Positions 14,409 through 15,243 of a stretch of 15,243 nucleotides of DNA are shown one piece after another. Location: the NCBI GenBank assembly GCA_041675865.1, contig JBAYTA010000042.1, forward strand, positions 1 to 15,243, given 5' to 3'. A program made the position numbers and the translations under genes. Positions within the stretch are counted from its first letter, which is position 1; each line of letters opens with the position of its first letter. This stretch comes from DUVT01 sp041675865 (GTDB taxonomy: Bacteria; Bacillota_I; Bacilli_A; ML615J-28; CAG-698). Under the pieces are notes generated by a model. The model did no database searches. It saw only the letters and a program-made list of their open reading frames with translations, and had not been told where the DNA came from.

Positions 14409-15243
14409 TGAGATTACCTAAAGAATATAAGAGTTTTGTAAATAGTAATTTCTATAAGGATAATCCTCTTCCTAAACTAGAAAAAGTATATGCAAATAAT
14501 AAAGATGAAAAATTAATAAACAGTATCAGTGAAGTCTTTGATAAACTAGCTATTAAAGATGGTATGACTTTATCATTTCACCACCATTTAAGAAATGGAG
14601 ATTATGTTTTAAATCTAGTTTTAGAAGAAATAAAGAATAGAAACTTAAAAAATATAACTCTTGCTCCAAGTTCAATTTTTCCGGTTCATAATTCTTTATG
14701 CGAATTAATTGAAAATAAAAATGTTACTAATATTTATACAAATTATTTAAATGGACCAGTTGCAAATACAATAAATGCTGGACATCTTGAAGGATTATTA
14801 ATTATGGATACTCATGGAGGAAGAAGTGTAGCAATTGAGTCTGGAAATATTAAAATAGATGTTGCTTTTATTGCTTGTCCTACAACAGATAAATTAGGTA
14901 ATGGGCATGGTAGAAGTGGTAAAAGTGCATGTGGATCACTTGGCTATGCTATTCCTGATATGTATTATGCGAAAAATAAAGTTTTGATAACTGATAACTT
15001 AGTTGATGAAGTTGTTGATCCTGAAATAAAAGCAGAATTTATAGACTATATCGTTGCGATTGATTCTATTGGTGATAAGGATAGAATAGTCAGTGGAACA
15101 ACAAAAATAACTAAAGATCCAATTGGTTTAAGAATTGCAGATGAAACTGCAAAATTGATTGATGCGCTAGGTTTAATTAAGAATGGATTTTCTATGCAAA
15201 CTGGTGCAGGTGGAACTTCATTAGCTGTAAGTGACTATGTGAA
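14405..15243 (+). CDS. citF: Citramalate/citrate lyase alpha subunit, partial at window edge
   Basis: An uninterrupted frame runs to the window end (279 codons so far, no stop), from the ATG that overlaps the citE stop as ATGA. A second ATG follows immediately at 14408. The product is the CitF alpha subunit, the acyl-carrier transferase that swaps acetate for citramalate or citrate on the carrier protein (a CoA-transferase fold). Recognisable blocks are DGMTLSFHHHLRNGDYV, LAPSSIFPVHN, NYLNGPVANTI, DTHGGRSVAIESG, VAFIACPT, GKSACGSLGYA, VDSIGDKDRIVSGTT, and FSMQTGAGGTSLAVSDYV at the edge. CitF is about 500 residues, so close to half lies outside. It completes a DEF lyase set. Confidence 0.95.
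   Translation, partial: MMRLPKEYKSFVNSNFYKDNPLPKLEKVYANNKDEKLINSISEVFDKLAIKDGMTLSFHHHLRNGDYVLNLVLEEIKNRNLKNITLAPSSIFPVHNSLCELIENKNVTNIYTNYLNGPVANTINAGHLEGLLIMDTHGGRSVAIESGNIKIDVAFIACPTTDKLGNGHGRSGKSACGSLGYAIPDMYYAKNKVLITDNLVDEVVDPEIKAEFIDYIVAIDSIGDKDRIVSGTTKITKDPIGLRIADETAKLIDALGLIKNGFSMQTGAGGTSLAVSDYV

Overview
The window is about 15.2 kb of very AT-rich chromosomal DNA. It uses the standard bacterial code: TGG encodes Trp and TGA is used as a stop. Shine-Dalgarno sites are GGAGG-like, promoters look like sigma-A (TTGACA-N17-TATAAT), and genes end in hairpin plus T-run terminators. Together with a DegV protein, a lipobox lipoprotein and a glutamate-mutase fermentation operon, this suggests a low-GC, probably anaerobic and fermentative Bacillota of the Erysipelotrichia/Haloplasma/Izemoplasma/Acholeplasma-like or clostridial type. 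The lineage is inferred, not shown.

Region 1 (1-4825) holds one very large surface lipoprotein: four Ig-like BIG2 domains followed by three diverged right-handed beta-helix modules. It has its own promoter and an unusual 85-nt leader, in which a 13-bp hairpin lies between a perfect Shine-Dalgarno and the start codon, and the hairpin loop can pair with an upstream strand. A bidirectional terminator separates it from the converging gene. Region 2 (4805-8098) carries a TIGR01212-type radical SAM protein on the minus strand, a divergent DegV-family lipid-binding protein with its own terminator, and an AGCS-family sodium:amino-acid symporter.

Region 3 (8099-8792) contains no credible gene. It holds four perfect 23-bp tandem repeats, then two tandem copies (236-bp period) of a roughly 170-nt structured RNA. 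Each copy has its own near-consensus promoter, and the stems carry compensatory changes between copies. One strong terminator follows the second copy. A separate consensus promoter then drives the next operon. The RNAs resemble what I remember of the raiA-motif ncRNA family, but I cannot verify that by alignment.

Region 4 (8726 to the window end) is a tightly packed operon for glutamate fermentation by the methylaspartate pathway. It encodes glutamate mutase small subunit, its reactivase, glutamate mutase large subunit, methylaspartate ammonia-lyase, and three subunits (acyl carrier protein, beta, alpha) of a citrate-lyase-type enzyme that by context is citramalate lyase. The route is glutamate to 3-methylaspartate to mesaconate plus ammonia, then (via a mesaconase not in the window) citramalate, then acetate plus pyruvate. 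The alpha subunit runs off the right edge, so the mesaconase and the lyase maturation genes may lie beyond it.
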